DNA of 8,403 nucleotides from NCBI GenBank assembly GCA_021811025.1, contig JAJZPX010000078.1, positions 1-8,403 of the forward strand. The letters run 5' to 3'. The stretch is from Actinomycetes bacterium (GTDB taxonomy: Bacteria > Actinomycetota > Coriobacteriia > Anaerosomatales > JAJZPX01). Every line of letters starts with the position of its first letter. Position 1 is the first letter of the stretch. The notes below the pieces were generated by a model. It worked only from the letters and a program-made list of their open reading frames with translations, was not told the DNA's origin and ran no database searches. Both the position numbers and the translations under genes were made by a program. Positions 7,159-8,403 of this stretch are shown in pieces.

Positions 7159-7550
7159 GGGCGATCGTGCTCGACTCCTCCGTCGGGGCGAAGTGGTTCC
7201 GCGACGAGGCCGGTTCGGCCGAGGCGAGGGAGCTGCTGAGGGCACATGGGCGCGGCGAGGTCGCGATCGTCGTGCCGTCGCTCTTCGTCTACGAGGTGTT
7301 CGGCGTCGCGGCCCGAGAGCTCACGACGGCGGAGCTGGCCGGGCTGTGGCGGCGGTTCATCGCATGGCGGATCCGCGTTCGCGAGATGGACGCCGCGCTC
7401 GTGCCTGCTGCCCTGGCGGTGCGCGATCGACTCGGCTGCTCGCTGTACGACGCGTTCGCGCCCGCCGTCGCCGAGCAGGCCGGTGCGCCGCTGTACTCGG
7501 CCGACGAGCGCGCGCACAAGGCATGGCCCGGCGTCGTGATCGTCGGCTAG
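7155..7550 (+). CDS. vapC: PIN-domain ribonuclease toxin, VapC family
   Basis: A 131-residue PIN-domain protein, the toxin of the pair. VapC toxins are Mg-dependent ribonucleases that commonly cut tRNA or rRNA. The four acidic metal ligands are recognisable: Asp7 in IVLDSSV, Glu47 in FVYEVFG, Asp99 in SLYDAFAPAVA, and Asp117 in YSADERA. The C-terminal strand GVVIVG is typical, and the length is normal. Translation starts at GTG 7155, which shares GTGA with the antitoxin stop TGA (7156-7158), so the two genes are translationally coupled; GAGGAG lies about 8 nt upstream. All catalytic residues are present, so it is probably active. The gene ends in a hairpin shared with the convergent gene. Confidence 0.93.
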   Translation: MRAIVLDSSVGAKWFRDEAGSAEARELLRAHGRGEVAIVVPSLFVYEVFGVAARELTTAELAGLWRRFIAWRIRVREMDAALVPAALAVRDRLGCSLYDAFAPAVAEQAGAPLYSADERAHKAWPGVVIVG

Positions 7551-7567
7551 ACGCGACGCCGTCTAGC
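7546..7567. terminator. shared hairpin between convergent genes
   Basis: A perfect 8-bp inverted repeat, GCTAGACG (7546-7553) and CGTCTAGC (7560-7567), with a 6-nt loop separates vapC from the convergent spermidine-synthase-like gene. Both stop codons lie in the stem: TAG 7548-7550 on the plus strand and TAG 7565-7563 on the minus strand. No T-run follows on either side, so it is not a classical intrinsic terminator. It may still act in both directions or protect 3' ends. Confidence 0.5.
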
Positions 7568-8375
7568 TGCGCCGGCGCCCGGGCTCGTCCGCGATGACCG
7601 GCACGTCGCCCGTTCGGATCGGCTTCATGTGCAGATGTCGGCCGAAGGTCTCGAACGCCGGCACGGTCACCCGCCCGCCCACGCGGTCCGCGATGCGTGC
7701 CTGCAGCTGCTCGGTCGAGATGCCGGCGTCGGTGGCTAGCAGGATGATGTTGCACCCTTCCGTGTCGACGCCCTCGTCCACCTCGAACACCCATACGCGC
7801 CGCCAGACGTTCGCCAGCGTGCGGTACAGGCTGCGGAAGGGCCTGCTGCGGTCGCCGGTGAGGTAGCCGATGAGGTTGTAGACGACCGCGCCGTCCTCTG
7901 CCAGCCGGACGCGCGCGGCGCGCATGAACTCCCCGGTCATGAGCGGGCGGGGCACGCGGTCGTCGTCGAACGCGTCCACCACGATGATGTCGAACGTCTC
8001 GCCCGGCGCCTCGAGGAACGCGCGCCCGTCGCCGACGTGCACCCGGACGCGCTCGTCCTCAGGCAGCGCGAAGAACTCGCGCGCGACGTCGATCACCGTC
8101 GGGTCGACCTCCACGGCGTCGATCGTCATCCACGGGTAGTCGCGCCACATGCGCTTCACGACCGTCCCGCCGCCGAGGCCGATCGCCAGGGTGCGCATCG
8201 CCCCCGGCTTCACCGCGAGAGCGGTATGGAAGTACGCGGGGTACTCGAAGTCGGTGTCGAAGGGCGCGTCGAGGTACATCGAGGACTGCCGGTTGCGCTC
8301 GAAGCGCAGGACGCGCAGCTGGCCGACATCCTCGACCACGATGTGGTGGTAGGCGGAATCGCGCGAGAGGTGCAT
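7563..8375 (-). CDS. spermidine-synthase-like (polyamine aminopropyltransferase fold) protein
   Basis: A 270-residue cytoplasmic protein of the spermidine synthase superfamily, which transfers an aminopropyl group from decarboxylated S-adenosylmethionine to putrescine. Residues 7-24 resemble the family's N-terminal hairpin (SAYHHIVVED). The Rossmann-like core follows: IGLGGGTVVKRM (65-76), DAVEVDP (86-92) with Glu89 in the place that binds ribose, HVGDGRAFL (113-121) and DIIVVDAFDDD (129-139). Asp134 and Asp137 match the two aspartates of the VDxxD active-site motif, but the following proline of VDSTDP is replaced by Asp. Tyr48-Phe49-His50 resembles the conserved YH pair with one residue inserted. 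It could be a true synthase or one of the many orphan members whose substrate is unknown; there is no speD-like gene here. ATG 8375 has no ribosome binding site and is 6 nt after TATGCT, so the message may be leaderless. Confidence 0.88.
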   Translation of the reverse strand: MHLSRDSAYHHIVVEDVGQLRVLRFERNRQSSMYLDAPFDTDFEYPAYFHTALAVKPGAMRTLAIGLGGGTVVKRMWRDYPWMTIDAVEVDPTVIDVAREFFALPEDERVRVHVGDGRAFLEAPGETFDIIVVDAFDDDRVPRPLMTGEFMRAARVRLAEDGAVVYNLIGYLTGDRSRPFRSLYRTLANVWRRVWVFEVDEGVDTEGCNIILLATDAGISTEQLQARIADRVGGRVTVPAFETFGRHLHMKPIRTGDVPVIADEPGRRRS

Positions 8376-8381
8376 GGCGTC

Positions 8382-8387
8382 AGCATA
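8382..8387 (-). promoter_or_regulatory. candidate -10 element for a leaderless start
   Basis: The minus strand reads TATGCT, inside GCTATGCTG, 6 nt before the ATG at 8375. At this distance transcription would begin at or next to the start codon. No ribosome binding site is present, which agrees with a leaderless message. Any -35 box would lie past the right edge. Confidence 0.45.
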
Positions 8388-8403
8388 GCGGAACGGGAGA
8401 CGC

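Overview
High-GC bacterial DNA with genes packed on both strands. The strong G/C bias at third codon positions, a membrane Ser/Thr kinase of the PknB type, a two-domain glyoxalase-fold protein resembling actinobacterial ones, and two ribbon-helix-helix toxin-antitoxin modules suggest an actinobacterial or similar high-GC genome. This placement is inference: no rRNA or ribosomal gene is present. The window looks like ordinary chromosome with accessory insertions. No transposase, integrase, tRNA, rRNA or CRISPR array was seen.

Layout. Most genes lie on the minus strand, so transcription there runs right to left. From the right: a stand-alone spermidine-synthase-like protein (7563-8375), then on the plus strand a vapBC-type module (6844-7550) that converges on it and is divergent from a membrane Ser/Thr protein kinase (5244-6659). 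Downstream of the kinase are a patatin-like protein that has lost its nucleophile segment (4585-5190), a two-domain VOC/glyoxalase-like protein (3706-4515), a lipoprotein of unknown function (2950-3636), a PEP carboxylase of the archaeal type (1485-2942), a mazEF-type module (827-1419), an orphan coding-like fragment (612-830), aspartate 1-decarboxylase panD (140-520) and the 5' end of an NmrA-like NAD(P)-binding protein (1-77).

How the genes relate. Lipoprotein and PEP carboxylase are tightly coupled (7 nt apart, or overlapping, depending on the start chosen) and probably form one operon. PEP carboxylase would make oxaloacetate from PEP and bicarbonate, and panD would make beta-alanine from aspartate for pantothenate/CoA. 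The link between them through oxaloacetate and aspartate is only metabolic inference. Each toxin-antitoxin pair has overlapping genes (antitoxin first) and a recognisable promoter covered by inverted half-sites, as expected for autorepression.

Most notable: (i) the patatin has two clean in-frame gaps, one of which removes the GxSxG serine; (ii) the two unrelated toxin-antitoxin promoters share an ATAC-N5-GTAT operator core; (iii) the PEP carboxylase is the small archaeal type in an apparently bacterial context; (iv) the convergent ends of vapC and the spermidine-synthase-like gene share one hairpin with both stop codons in its stem; (v) the same 9-mer GCTATGCTG sits just before a start codon at two loci, which suggests leaderless or near-leaderless promoters. 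I did not find a convincing new multi-gene system.
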